Source: JAKPBU01 sp964425695
GTDB taxonomy: Bacteria; Pseudomonadota; Gammaproteobacteria; Xanthomonadales; Xanthomonadaceae
NCBI GenBank assembly: GCA_964425695.1
Contig: CAYRNF010000015.1
Span: 1-64,000 of the forward strand
DNA: 64,000 nucleotides
Direction: 5' to 3'
Shown: in pieces, positions 46,443-55,645 of the stretch
How the letters are laid out: each line of letters starts with the position of its first letter
Position numbering within the stretch: position 1 is the first letter of the stretch
The notes under the pieces: generated by a model
Databases searched by the model: none
What the model saw: only the letters and a program-made list of their open reading frames with translations
What the model was told of the DNA's origin: nothing
Made by a program: the position numbers and the translations under genes

Positions 46443-49400
46443 GGCGCCGGGGCCTGGCCGGAAACCGGCGCGCCGACCACGCGCGCGGTGTCGAAGCCGC
46501 TGCGCAGGGACTCGGGCAGCGCATCGCGGATCGCCGCGTGCGCCTGGTCGGCGCGGGCCTGGGCCGCGTCGGCACCCGCGGCATCGCCGGCCAGCCGACG
46601 CGCTTGCGCGCCGAGCGCGTGCACCACCGGCATGTGCGGCGCCTCGCTGCCGCGCAGCAAAGCCCCCGCCTCGCGGTAGGCCGCCATGGCGGCAGGCGCG
46701 TCGCCCTGCTGCAGCGCGGTGCGCATGCGCTCGCGCAGCCAGGCCAGCCGCAGCGACGCATGGCCCAGCGCCGCGGTGGGCGCATCCAGCGCCGCGATCC
46801 GCGAGGCGTTGTCTAGCGCTTCTTCCAGGGCGATGCGCAGCTGCAGTTCGCGCACGCCCGAGCGCCGCGCGGCATCGCGCGCCTCGCGCAGCGCACGCGC
46901 CGCGTTGCGGCGTTCGCCCCTGGCGGCCGCCACGCGGCTGCGCAGCAGGCTGGCGATCGCCTGCTGCTCCAGCGACGCGCGCGACAGGTCGTCTTCCAAC
47001 GTTTCGAGCACCTGCCCGGCCGCGTCCGGCGCGGCTGCGGCCAGGGAGGCTTCGGCACGCAGCAGCGCCGCGTCGGTCCGGCCGCGCACGTCGTCGCGCT
47101 GGCGGAAGGCGGCTTCGGCCTGCGCGGCCTGCTGCAGGGCGGACCCCAGCCGGCCCTGGAGCAGGTCGAGTTCGGCCAGGTTGCGGCGGCTCACCGCCGC
47201 TTCCTCCGGCATCTGCCGGCTGGCGGACTGGCGCAGCGAGCCGGTCAGTTCCTGGCGCGCATCGGCCCAGCGCCCGCGCGCGGTGGCCAGCAGGCCCAGG
47301 TTCTGGCGGGTGCGCACCTCGCCGGTCTGGTCGCCGAGCCGCGCGTAGGCGTCGCGCGCCTGCTGCCAGTACACCTGCGCGTCGCCGTAGTTGCCCAGCT
47401 GGTAGTGGGCGAAGCCGATGTTGTTGAGGGCTTCGGCCGAGCCGTGCGCGTCGCCGATCTGCTGCCAGGCGCGCAGCGCGCTGCGGAATGCGGCCAGGGC
47501 GGCGGGATAGTCGCCGCGCTCCTCGGCCAGCAGCCCCAGTTCGTTGTCCACGGCCGCATGGCCCGCCTGGTCGCCCAGCGCCACGTTCAGCACGCGCGCC
47601 TCCTTCAGCGCGGCATCGGCGCCGGCGAAGTCCCCGGTGAGCGACAGGGTGTTGGCCAGGTTGCGCAGGCTGGTGGCGACGCCGCGCTGGTTGCCCAGCT
47701 CGCGCCGCATCTGGATGGCCTTGCGGTACTGCTCCGCCGCGTCGTCGGTCTGGCCCAGGCGGCCGTAGCCCACGCCCAGCGCGTTGACGGTTTCGGCCTC
47801 GCCGTAGGCGTCGCGGCCACGCTTGAAGCCGACCAGCGCGCGGGTGAGGTAGTCGTCCACCGCGACCCGCGCGTCGCCGCGCAGGATCGACAGCTTGCCC
47901 AGTTCGAACCACGCGCGCGGGTCGCCGGCATCGCGCCGGGTCAGGGTCTGCAGGGCCTGCAGCGCGCCGTCGAAATCGCCGCCTGCGGCCAGCGCGCGCG
48001 CCAGTTCCAGTTCGGCCAGCGTGTCGGCGGGGGTGGCCTGCAGGCGGGTGCGCCACAGCGCGGCGGCGGTGGGCGCATCGCCTTCCAGCAGGGCGCGCTG
48101 CGCCGCCAGCCGGTCGCGCAGCGCCTGCGGCGCGTCGGCGGCTGCGTTCTGGCCGCGGATCGCCGCGTCCGCGGCCTGCTCCTGCGCGCCCATGTCCTGG
48201 GCGACGCGCGAGCGCGCCAGCCATGCGGCGGCGTAGTCCGGCTCGTCTTGGGTAGCGGCCTCGAAATCGCGCAGCGCCTCGCCCAGCCTGCCCGCACGCC
48301 GCGCGAGCAGGCCCGCGCCGTACGCATCCAGCGCCGCGGTCGACGCCGGCAACGCCAGCGCGCCCGGCGTGGCGGGCAGCCCCAGCGCCTGGCGCACCGC
48401 CGGGTCCGCGAGCCACGCGCGCAGCGCCCCGGCCGGATCTGCAGCGGGCGGGCCGGCCAGGGCACCGCCCTGCTGCCCATCGGCTCCGATGGCATCGGCC
48501 TCCAGCCGCCACTGCGCGCCCTGCCGGACCAGGCGCGGCTGCACGATGCGCTGCGCCGCGGCTTCGCGGCGCAAGGTGGCGGCGTCCGGCGTGCCGTTGC
48601 CGGCGGGATCGACCTGGCGCAGCGCGTGCAGGCTGCGGTCTTCGTCCACGATCGCGAAGCCGGGCGTGGAGGCCAGCGCCAGGTGCAGGTGCGCGCCGAG
48701 CGCGGCATCGCGCGCGGCGTCGCCGCTGCCGGCCAGCGGCAGCACGAGCAGGCGGTCCAGCGGCGCGGACGCCGCCAGCGCCTGCACCGCAGGCGACTGC
48801 ATCCGCCATTGCCAGAATCCCGCGGCGCCCGCGGCCAGCACCAGCACGGCCGCCAGGCCGATCCAGGCGCTGCGCCGCGGGCGCAGGTCGCGGGCAAGTT
48901 CGCGCCGGTCGATGGCGGTGACCACTTCCGCAGCGCTCTGCAGCCGGTGCGCGGGCTGCGGGCGCAGCAGGCGGTCCACCAGCCGCGCCAGCCAGCGCGG
49001 CAGGCCGGGGCGCGCCGTGTCGATGGATTCAGGCGCGCGCACCATCCGCTGCGCCATGGTTTCCACCAGCGTGCCGCCGGCGAACGGCAGTTTGCCGGCC
49101 AGCATCTCGTACAGGATCAGCCCCAGCGCGTACAGGTCGCTGCGCGCATCCACCGCCTCGCCGCGCGCCTGCTCGGGCGACAGGTAGTCCGGCGTGCCCA
49201 CCACCGTGCCCATGCCGGTCAGGCCCGCCTGGCTCAGCCCGCTGCTGGCCAGCGACCGGGCCACGCCGAAGTCGCTGATGTAGGCGTTGCCCTGCGCGTC
49301 GAGCAGGATGTTGGCGGGCTTGAGGTCGCGGTGGACCACGCCCTTGGCATGGGCCGCGGCGAGGCCGTGCGCCACCTGGCGCGCGATGCCGATGGCGTCC

Positions 49401-49777
49401 TCGACCGGCATGGGGCCGCTGCGGTCGATGCGGCGGTCGAGCGGCTCGCCGTCCACGTAGTCCATGCTGATCAGCCAGTGGCCGTCGTGCTGGGCGAGGT
49501 CGTGGATGCGCACCACGTGCGGGTTCGACACCTGGCGCGCCAGCAGCAGTTCCTGGCGGAAGCGCTCGAGCAGGTCCTCGCGGTGGGCCAGTTCCGGACG
49601 CAGCAGTTTCAGCGCCACCGCCACGCCCAGCGCCTGGTCCCACGCGCGGTAGACCACGCCCATGCCGCCGATCCCCAGGATCGCGTCCACGCGATAGCGC
49701 CCGCCCAGCACGGTGCCGGGCGCGAAGTCGGCGCGGACCTGCAGGCCGGTCTGGGTGGCGTCGCTGCCGGCGCTCAA
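46439..49777 (-). CDS. Membrane Ser/Thr protein kinase with periplasmic TPR domain
   Basis: 1112 residues. The start is TTG at 49777, overlapping the FHA-GAF stop as TTGA; no ATG or GTG lies between there and the kinase fold. Kinase domain about 28-290: GIGGMGVVYRAWD glycine loop, Lys57 (VALKLL), HRDLKPAN with catalytic Asp151, SDFGVA, GTPDYLSPEQ. One membrane helix at about 303-322 (WIGLAAVLVLAAGAAGFW). The rest is a large TPR region (AWFELGKLSILRGDARVAV, YRKAIQMRRELGNQRG, ALNNIGFAHYQLGNYGDA). The topology suggests periplasmic or scaffold sensing joined to a cytoplasmic kinase. Confidence 0.92.
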   Translation of the reverse strand: MSAGSDATQTGLQVRADFAPGTVLGGRYRVDAILGIGGMGVVYRAWDQALGVAVALKLLRPELAHREDLLERFRQELLLARQVSNPHVVRIHDLAQHDGHWLISMDYVDGEPLDRRIDRSGPMPVEDAIGIARQVAHGLAAAHAKGVVHRDLKPANILLDAQGNAYISDFGVARSLASSGLSQAGLTGMGTVVGTPDYLSPEQARGEAVDARSDLYALGLILYEMLAGKLPFAGGTLVETMAQRMVRAPESIDTARPGLPRWLARLVDRLLRPQPAHRLQSAAEVVTAIDRRELARDLRPRRSAWIGLAAVLVLAAGAAGFWQWRMQSPAVQALAASAPLDRLLVLPLAGSGDAARDAALGAHLHLALASTPGFAIVDEDRSLHALRQVDPAGNGTPDAATLRREAAAQRIVQPRLVRQGAQWRLEADAIGADGQQGGALAGPPAADPAGALRAWLADPAVRQALGLPATPGALALPASTAALDAYGAGLLARRAGRLGEALRDFEAATQDEPDYAAAWLARSRVAQDMGAQEQAADAAIRGQNAAADAPQALRDRLAAQRALLEGDAPTAAALWRTRLQATPADTLAELELARALAAGGDFDGALQALQTLTRRDAGDPRAWFELGKLSILRGDARVAVDDYLTRALVGFKRGRDAYGEAETVNALGVGYGRLGQTDDAAEQYRKAIQMRRELGNQRGVATSLRNLANTLSLTGDFAGADAALKEARVLNVALGDQAGHAAVDNELGLLAEERGDYPAALAAFRSALRAWQQIGDAHGSAEALNNIGFAHYQLGNYGDAQVYWQQARDAYARLGDQTGEVRTRQNLGLLATARGRWADARQELTGSLRQSASRQMPEEAAVSRRNLAELDLLQGRLGSALQQAAQAEAAFRQRDDVRGRTDAALLRAEASLAAAAPDAAGQVLETLEDDLSRASLEQQAIASLLRSRVAAARGERRNAARALREARDAARRSGVRELQLRIALEEALDNASRIAALDAPTAALGHASLRLAWLRERMRTALQQGDAPAAMAAYREAGALLRGSEAPHMPVVHALGAQARRLAGDAAGADAAQARADQAHAAIRDALPESLRSGFDTARVVGAPVSGQAPAP

Positions 49778-50688
49778 GAGACGGCCTCGCCGTGGGCGTC
49801 GACGATCGCATTCCAGTCCAGCGCGGGCGCGCCGTCGCCGGCGGCGTGCGAGGCCAGCAGGTCGCTGGTGCGCCGGGCTGCGATCCACAACGCCGCGCGT
49901 TCGGCGAAGGCTTCCAGCAGTTCCTGGTCCAAGGTGGTGATCGGCGCGCCGACGTGGCTGCGGTCGGCGTAGATGGCGCCCAGCGTGGTTTCGCCATCCA
50001 GCAGCGGCAGGCAGACCAGCGCGCTCAGGTTGGAGGCCACCACCGATGCGCGCCCGGACAGCCAGGCGTCGCCGGGAATGTCGTTGACCACCACGCTGCC
50101 GCGCGTGCGCAGCGCCCGGCGCACCGCACCGACGCTGCCGGAAAACTCGCGCGTGGCCAGCTGCGCGGCGTCCATCGCCAGGCTGGCGCGCACCACGAAG
50201 CCGGCGCCGTCCTCCTGCGCCAGCAGTACGAACCCGCGCTGGCACTGGGCCAGCTCCAGCACGCCGCGCAGGCTGGCGTTGAGCAGCTCGCCGAGCTTGC
50301 GCACCCCGTCGATGCGGGCGGTGTGCGCGGTGGCCGCGGCGCGGCGCGCGCGGCGCGCGGCTTCGGCCAGTGCGGCCTGGGAATCGTCGATCAGAGCGAA
50401 CTCGCAGTACACGTCGCCGAAGCGCAGCCAGGCTTGGGCCTTGAGCGCGCGTGCATCGAGCCCCCACAGCCGCTCGCCGTCCACGAAGGTGCCGTTCTTG
50501 CTGCCCTGGTCCTGCAGGCACCAGGTGCCGGTGCGCTGGCGCAGTTCGGCGTGCGCGCGCGAGACGCTGGGATGGTCGATCTTCAAGCCGCTGTCGTCGG
50601 CGCGGCCGATGCGCAGGACTTCGCCGGGCGTGATCGCACGGACGATGGCGGCGCGATCCGGTGGGCGTACGGTCAGGCAGGCCTGCAT
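49774..50688 (-). CDS. FHA-GAF signalling protein
   Basis: 304 residues. The FHA domain (about 20-100) has LRIGRADDSGLKIDHPSVSR with the phosphothreonine-binding Arg and Ser, and GSKNGTFVDGERLWG. A helical linker is followed by a GAF domain (about 130-285): LAQCQRGFVLLAQEDGAGF, LVCLPLLDGETTLGAIYADR. No membrane segment. FHA domains bind phosphothreonine, so this protein likely reads the product of the adjacent Ser/Thr kinase and brings in a small-molecule input through GAF. First gene of the four-gene signalling operon. Confidence 0.9.
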   Translation of the reverse strand: MQACLTVRPPDRAAIVRAITPGEVLRIGRADDSGLKIDHPSVSRAHAELRQRTGTWCLQDQGSKNGTFVDGERLWGLDARALKAQAWLRFGDVYCEFALIDDSQAALAEAARRARRAAATAHTARIDGVRKLGELLNASLRGVLELAQCQRGFVLLAQEDGAGFVVRASLAMDAAQLATREFSGSVGAVRRALRTRGSVVVNDIPGDAWLSGRASVVASNLSALVCLPLLDGETTLGAIYADRSHVGAPITTLDQELLEAFAERAALWIAARRTSDLLASHAAGDGAPALDWNAIVDAHGEAVS

Positions 50689-50786
50689 GGATCCATCTTA
50701 GACCCGAATCCGCGCCTTCCACGCGCCCACGGCACGCGCCTCACGGCACGACGGCGGGCGGACCGGAGCCGCCCGGGACGCGTCGG

Positions 50787-51620
50787 CTACTGTCCGAAGT
50801 CGCGCAAGCGCTCGATGCTGAACTTCAAGGTCGCCGCGCCGGCGATCAGGTCGCCCGCCTGGTTGTCCGCGTTGCGCGTGGCGCGCCACTGGTCCAGCAG
50901 GCCCTGCCCGGCGCGCGCGTAAGCGCGCTGGGTGACCAGGTCCACCGAATACAGCGCGGCCGCGTAGTCCGCGGCGGCGACGGCCGCCTCGGCATCGTCC
51001 AGGTACTGGGTGAAATACGGGCGCTCGGCGCCGGGCAGCGTGGACACGCGGGTGCGCAGCGCGGCGATCTTCTCGGCGATCACGCTGCCGGTGGGCCGCA
51101 GGTCCAGCAGCACCAGGAACTGCGAAAAGCCGCCGGTGGTGCCGCGCGCCCGCACGCTGCCCTGCGCGATCTCGTCGCTGATGTCCTTGAACGCGCCGCC
51201 CAGCGGCGCCTTGAACAGGCGGTACGAGGTCCCCGGCGTGTACACCAGCGCATGGGTGTGGATCTCGGCGCGCACGGTGCGGAAACGCAGTCCGCCATGG
51301 GTGGGCGGCTCGATGGTGAGCAGCAGCGGGAATGCGCCGTCGAGCTGCTGCAGCTGCGTGTTCGACAGCCGCGCCAACAGCGCCGGATCGGTCACCGACA
51401 CCAGCCGCGCGCTCAGCCCCAGGCTGGCGGCGCTCAGGCCGGACACCTCGTCGAACGCCAGGGTCACATCCGCCAGCGGGTTGGCCGGATTGCCGATCAC
51501 CGCCGTGGCGGTGCCGCCGGAGACGTTGACCTGCACGGGAAGCGCCTGCGCGCCGGCGACGCCGGACAGCGTGCACGCCCACAGCGCGAACGCGCCTGCG
51601 AGAGCGAAGAGCCTGTTCAT
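50787..51620 (-). CDS. Secreted protein of unknown function upstream of the kinase operon
   Basis: 277 residues. ATG 51620 has GGAG at good spacing; the longer open frame is ignored. Signal peptide ending GVAGAQ (about 25). The mature part is beta-rich at first (VQVNVSGGTATAVIGNPANPLADV, GGLRFRTVRAEIHTHALVYT), then alpha-helical with a Tyr/Ala-rich C-terminal third (YLDDAEAAVAAADYAAALYS, LLDQWRATRNADNQAG). No catalytic motif. It lies 98 bp upstream of the FHA-GAF gene on the same strand and is divergent from the S8-SLH protease, so it may be the periplasmic part of the signalling module. Not recognised with confidence. Confidence 0.78.
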   Translation of the reverse strand: MNRLFALAGAFALWACTLSGVAGAQALPVQVNVSGGTATAVIGNPANPLADVTLAFDEVSGLSAASLGLSARLVSVTDPALLARLSNTQLQQLDGAFPLLLTIEPPTHGGLRFRTVRAEIHTHALVYTPGTSYRLFKAPLGGAFKDISDEIAQGSVRARGTTGGFSQFLVLLDLRPTGSVIAEKIAALRTRVSTLPGAERPYFTQYLDDAEAAVAAADYAAALYSVDLVTQRAYARAGQGLLDQWRATRNADNQAGDLIAGAATLKFSIERLRDFGQ

Positions 51621-52111
51621 GCCAATCTCCTGAAGCCCGCGGCCCCTGCGCTTCCAGCGCCATCCCGCGGAACCCGATCGCGCCGGCGTGGTGCCAATGC
51701 CGGCCGCATCGCGCCGCCGGTGCCGGGAGGCGCCTGGAAACCCTAACCGAACCGCGTGTGAGCTGTCTGTAGGGGAAATTCCCCACGGTCGTGAAGGATT
51801 CTCCGGATATCGGGCGACCTGGACGCCCGCGACCATCGGCCGTGCCTGACCACGGCCGGTGCCCCTCGTGCCCAGGCAGGCGCAGCACAGCCTGGACGTG
51901 CTCGGCGGGGGCACTCCTCTCCCGCCACCGCGCCAACGGACGGCGCCCGCGGCGACGCAGCGCAGGGACGCGCTGCGCCGCATTCCCGGGCCGCTGGGTG
52001 TTTTCCCCCCACGCGACATGAAGGCGATCCCCGATGCGGGCGGGCGCGGCGGCGCCACACGATGCAGACGTCGCCCGCCGCCGGCGGGCCGCCCACCTGG
52101 AGAGAGCCGCC
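51621..52111. promoter_or_regulatory. 491-bp divergent promoter region
   Basis: Between the secreted unknown protein and the S8-SLH protease. No gene. Contains the 13-bp dyad at 51772-51784 (separate entry). Nothing else clear is seen. Confidence 0.45.
51772..51784. promoter_or_regulatory. 13-bp dyad GGGGAAATTCCCC
   Basis: A perfect dyad (one central base), flanked as GTA and ACG. 152 bp upstream of the secreted protein's start and 328 bp upstream of the protease. The inner ten bases recur upstream of the surface cluster at 29678-29687. Confidence 0.5.
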
Positions 52112-54628
52112 ATGCCTGCCCTTCGTCTTCCTTCCGCCCGCCACCGCGCCATCCGCATCTCCGCCCTGGCCGCCGGCCTGCTGTGCAGCGGCGTGGCCCT
52201 GGCCGACGCGCACCTGGACCCGCAGCTGGTCTCGCGCCTGGCCGCGGCCGCACCCACGGACGAACTGCAGGTGGTGGTGAGCTACAAGCAGTCGGTGCCG
52301 GTATCCGCCGCGCAGGTCGCCGCGCTGCGCGCGCTGGGCATCGACAAGGGCGTGACCATGCGCACCCTGCCCATCGCCGGTGCGGTGGCGACGCGCGCCG
52401 AGATCCAGGCCCTGGCCCAGCGCGACGACGTGGCCTCGATCTACTGGAACGCGCCGCTGCGCTACTTCAACAAGGAGCAGCGCGAGATCTCCGGCGCCGC
52501 GCGCACCGTGAACAACCCGGGCGACTTCAAGCGCGCGATCCCCTACAGCGGCGCCGGCGTGACCGTGATGGTCAACGATTCGGGCATCGACGCCACGCAC
52601 GAGGACCTGAAGTTCGGCGAGCACGTGGTGCAGAACGTGCTGGCGCCGCAGAACATCCTGGCGTCGATCGCCGCCGACAGCGCGCCGGGCATCGTGCCGA
52701 TGACCTACCTGGAAGGCCAGCTCAACACCGACCTGGGCTCCGGCCACGGCACCCACTGCGCCGGCAGCGTCGGCGGCACCGGCGAGCGTTCCAACGGCCT
52801 GTACCGCGGCGCGGCGCCGGGCGCGGACATCGTGGGCTACGGTTCGGGCGGCGTGCTGCTGATCCTGGACGCGGTGGGCGGCCTGGACTACGCGGCCACC
52901 AACCAGTTCAGCTTCAACAGCGCGATCCGCGTGACCAGCAACTCCTGGGGCAGCAGCGGCAAGTTCGACCCGCTCAACCCGGTCAACATCTCCACCTACG
53001 AGCTGTACAAGCGCGGCATCGTGTCGGTCTTCGCCGCCGGCAACGACGGCCCCGGCGAGGACACGCACAATCCGTACGCGCAGGCGCCGTGGGTGATCTC
53101 GGTGGGCGCCGGCGAGAAGGACGGCGTGCTGACCAGCTTCTCCTCGCGCGGCAAGCGCGGCGAGAGCGGCACCTTCACGATGCCCGACGGCGTGCAGTGG
53201 ACCTACTTCAACGAGCCCACCATCGTCGCCACCGGCGTCAACATCATCTCCACGCGCACCGTGACCGGCGCGCTGCCGCCGCTGTCGGCCGAACTGGACG
53301 CGGCGACGATCGCCCCGGCGCACCTGCCCTTCTACACCAACAGCAGCGGCACCTCGATGGCCACCCCGCACGTGGCCGGCGTGGTCGCGCTGATGCTGGA
53401 AGCCAACCCGCACCTCACCCCGGCGCAGGTCAAGGACATCCTGGAGCGCACCGCCACCAACATGACCGGCCGCCTGAGCTGGGAGGCCGGTGCCGGCCAC
53501 CTCAACGCCTACGCGGCCACGGCCGAAGCCGCCAACGTGCGCAAGGACTGGGGCCGCACGGTCAATGTCCTGCGCGAGTTCAACGCCAATGCCATCGTCA
53601 CCCCCGGCGGCGCGCCGCTGCCGTTCACGCTGGACTTCGCACCGGTCGGCACGCTGCAGGACTTCACCTTCGAAGTCGGCGCCGACGTGGCCTACGTGCA
53701 GGCGCGCGCCACGATCGGCGAGAACACGCTGGCGATCTCGCTGATCGATCCGGACGGCAACCGCTACGGCTCGGCGATCGCGCTACCGGTGCTGGGCGAC
53801 ACCGTCACCACGGGCGCGCCCGGCAAGCCGGGCACCTGGCGGGTGCAGGTGCGCGGCATCGGCTCGCTGTCCGGCAACGACCTGGATCCGCTCAACGTCA
53901 CCAACGGCTACGGCCTGCCGGGCACGGTCGAAGGCGAGGTGAGCTTCCTGCGCAGCGGCGGATATGCCGGCCTGCGCGACGTGTCCAGCCACCCCGCCCG
54001 TTCGGCCATCGAATACGCGGTGGCGCAGCGCCTGGTGGACGGCTACGCCGACGGCACGTTCCGCCCGGACCAGGCGCTCAGGCGCAGCGAGCTGGCGCAG
54101 TACCTGGTGATGGGCGGCAGCGTGCGCCAGTCCCTGCCCTTCAGCGGCGTGGCGTCGTTCACCGACCTCACCCGGTCCAGCGCCTACTACCCCTACGCCG
54201 AGGCCGTCATCGCCAAGGGCGCACCGCTGCCGGACCTGGGGCAGGACGATGCCGGGGTGATGGGCCTGCTCAACGGCCAGTTCCGTCCCAACGACAGCGT
54301 GACCCGCGTGTCGCTGGCGTACTCGATGGTGCAGGCGCTGGGCCTGCAGGCGCAGGCGACATCGTTCAGCGGCCCGCTGACGGTGTTCTTCGACGGCCGA
54401 CGCATCCCGATCGAAGACGCAGCGTCCATCGCGGCGCCGCTGCGCGGCTACGTGCAGCAGGCCCTGGATCGCGGCGTGATCAATGCCCGCTTCACCGTCA
54501 CCCAGGGGCCGTTCGACCTGCAGCCCACGCTGCGCGCGTACTTCGACCCGGCCGCGCCGGTGACCCGCGCCGCGTACGCGGTCGCCGCCGGGCGCTTCGA
54601 TACCGCGTACCGCAGCGTCGAAGATTGA
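52112..54628 (+). CDS. Secreted S8 serine protease with three SLH domains
   Basis: 838 residues from ATG 52112 with GGAGAGA at 52099-52105 (frame open 78 bp further, not used). Signal peptide ending VALADA (about 32). A propeptide-like region (about 50-115) precedes the subtilisin domain with catalytic Asp156 (VNDSGIDATHEDL), His212 (GHGTHCAGSVGG) and Ser415 (SSGTSMATPHVAG). A beta domain (about 500-615) leads to three S-layer homology repeats: YAVAQRLVDGYADGTFRPDQ, YAEAVIAKGAPLPD...GQFRPND, and YVQQALDRGVINARF. SLH domains bind cell-wall polymers, so the protease is probably kept at the envelope. Its terminator follows. Confidence 0.93.
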   Translation: MPALRLPSARHRAIRISALAAGLLCSGVALADAHLDPQLVSRLAAAAPTDELQVVVSYKQSVPVSAAQVAALRALGIDKGVTMRTLPIAGAVATRAEIQALAQRDDVASIYWNAPLRYFNKEQREISGAARTVNNPGDFKRAIPYSGAGVTVMVNDSGIDATHEDLKFGEHVVQNVLAPQNILASIAADSAPGIVPMTYLEGQLNTDLGSGHGTHCAGSVGGTGERSNGLYRGAAPGADIVGYGSGGVLLILDAVGGLDYAATNQFSFNSAIRVTSNSWGSSGKFDPLNPVNISTYELYKRGIVSVFAAGNDGPGEDTHNPYAQAPWVISVGAGEKDGVLTSFSSRGKRGESGTFTMPDGVQWTYFNEPTIVATGVNIISTRTVTGALPPLSAELDAATIAPAHLPFYTNSSGTSMATPHVAGVVALMLEANPHLTPAQVKDILERTATNMTGRLSWEAGAGHLNAYAATAEAANVRKDWGRTVNVLREFNANAIVTPGGAPLPFTLDFAPVGTLQDFTFEVGADVAYVQARATIGENTLAISLIDPDGNRYGSAIALPVLGDTVTTGAPGKPGTWRVQVRGIGSLSGNDLDPLNVTNGYGLPGTVEGEVSFLRSGGYAGLRDVSSHPARSAIEYAVAQRLVDGYADGTFRPDQALRRSELAQYLVMGGSVRQSLPFSGVASFTDLTRSSAYYPYAEAVIAKGAPLPDLGQDDAGVMGLLNGQFRPNDSVTRVSLAYSMVQALGLQAQATSFSGPLTVFFDGRRIPIEDAASIAAPLRGYVQQALDRGVINARFTVTQGPFDLQPTLRAYFDPAAPVTRAAYAVAAGRFDTAYRSVED

Positions 54629-54643
54629 CCTGTCGCCAACCAG

Positions 54644-54671
54644 AAAGGCCCGGCTTACGCCGGGCCTTTTT
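54644..54671 (+). terminator. Rho-independent terminator after the S8-SLH protease
   Basis: AAAGGCCCGGC, TTAC loop, GCCGGGCCTTTTT, 16 bp after the stop codon. The A-run and T-run make it usable from both sides. Confidence 0.93.
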
Positions 54672-54681
54672 GCTATGCGCT

Positions 54682-54760
54682 TGTAGGAGGGGCTTCGGCC
54701 GCGAGCTTTCCGCGTGACGTGACCCTGCGCGAAGACCTCGCGGCCGAAGCCGCTCCTACA
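54682..54760. repeat. Inverted pair of REP elements
   Basis: Forward copy 54682-54705 (TGTAGGAGGGGCTTCGGCC then GCGAG); inverted copy 54737-54760 (CTCGCGGCCGAAGCC then GCTCCTACA). The pair can fold as one long hairpin. Same family as the REP sequences common in Xanthomonadaceae and Pseudomonas. Confidence 0.9.
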
Positions 54761-54811
54761 TCCGTGGAGGCGGTTTCGGTTGCGAATGCTGTTGCAGCGC
54801 ACTCGCGAAGA

Positions 54812-54836
54812 GCTCGCGGCTGACGCCGCTCCTACA
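54812..54836 (-). repeat. Third REP element, overlapping the GNAT stop codon
   Basis: GCTCGCGGCTGACGCC then GCTCCTACA. Its end supplies the TAG stop (54832-54834) of the GNAT gene. Confidence 0.85.
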
Positions 54837-55395
54837 AGCCGGCGGCGGCGCGGCGGCGGTACATGAACTCGCGGTCGCGCTGTTCGCCCACCGGGAACTC
54901 GTATTCGCCGACGAACTCGAACCCGTGGCGTGCGTAGAAGCGCTGCGCGCCGAAGTTCTCCGACCACACGCTGATCCACAGCGTGCGCGGGCCGTCGCGT
55001 TCGAGCCAGCGCAGGGCCTGGTCCAGCAGCGCGCCGCCCACGCCGCCGTTGTGCTCGCCCGCCAGCAGGTACAGGCGCTTCAACTCGCCGTCGTCCGCGC
55101 CGACCTCCGCGTGCGGCAACCGGCACGGGCCGGCCTGTGCATACCCGATGGCACGGCCATCGCGCTCGGCGATCCACAGCGCGCACGCCGGGTCCGACAG
55201 CGTCTTCGCATATGCCGCCTCGCCGTGGCTTTCGTCCAGGAAAGCCTGCAGGTCCTGCGGCCGGTACAGGTGTCCGAACGTCTCGACGAAGGTCTGCGCG
55301 CCCAGTCGCGACAGCGCCGGCGCATCGGCAAGGGTTGCGCGCCGGATGGCGGGCGCAACGGGGGCAGCGGGCATCGCGGTCGCTCCGGTCGGCAA
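54832..55395 (-). CDS. GNAT family N-acetyltransferase
   Basis: 187 residues; Met 8 (MPAAPVAPAIRRA, 55374) is an alternative start. Typical GNAT order: IRRATLADAPALSRLGAQTF, the acetyl-CoA region ELKRLYLLAGEHNGGVGGAL (in place of the classic QxxGxG/A), LWISVWSENFGAQRFYARHGFEFVG, and C-terminal MYRRR. The QTFVETFGHLY segment resembles acetyltransferases in which the aligned region suits polyamine or amino-acid substrates. The substrate is unknown. The stop codon lies inside a REP element. Confidence 0.88.
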   Translation of the reverse strand: MPTGATAMPAAPVAPAIRRATLADAPALSRLGAQTFVETFGHLYRPQDLQAFLDESHGEAAYAKTLSDPACALWIAERDGRAIGYAQAGPCRLPHAEVGADDGELKRLYLLAGEHNGGVGGALLDQALRWLERDGPRTLWISVWSENFGAQRFYARHGFEFVGEYEFPVGEQRDREFMYRRRAAAGL

Positions 55396-55645
55396 AACGC
55401 GATTCTACAAACCGCGACTGCGTCACTGTCCGCATGCACGCGGCGCATGCGTTCCGCGCCGCGTGGGTTGAATACGTATGCACGCGGCCGTGTTGCAGCG
55501 CGACGCGCGCCTAGGATCGGTCCTGCGTGCACACCGGACGTGCGTTGCCCTGCCGGCCCGCCGGCGTTCCTTCGCATCGTCCGCCGCACCGCCTCGTGCG
55601 GTGCCGCCGTGCTCGCGCCCTGTCCATGCCAAGGAGCTTCGACCC

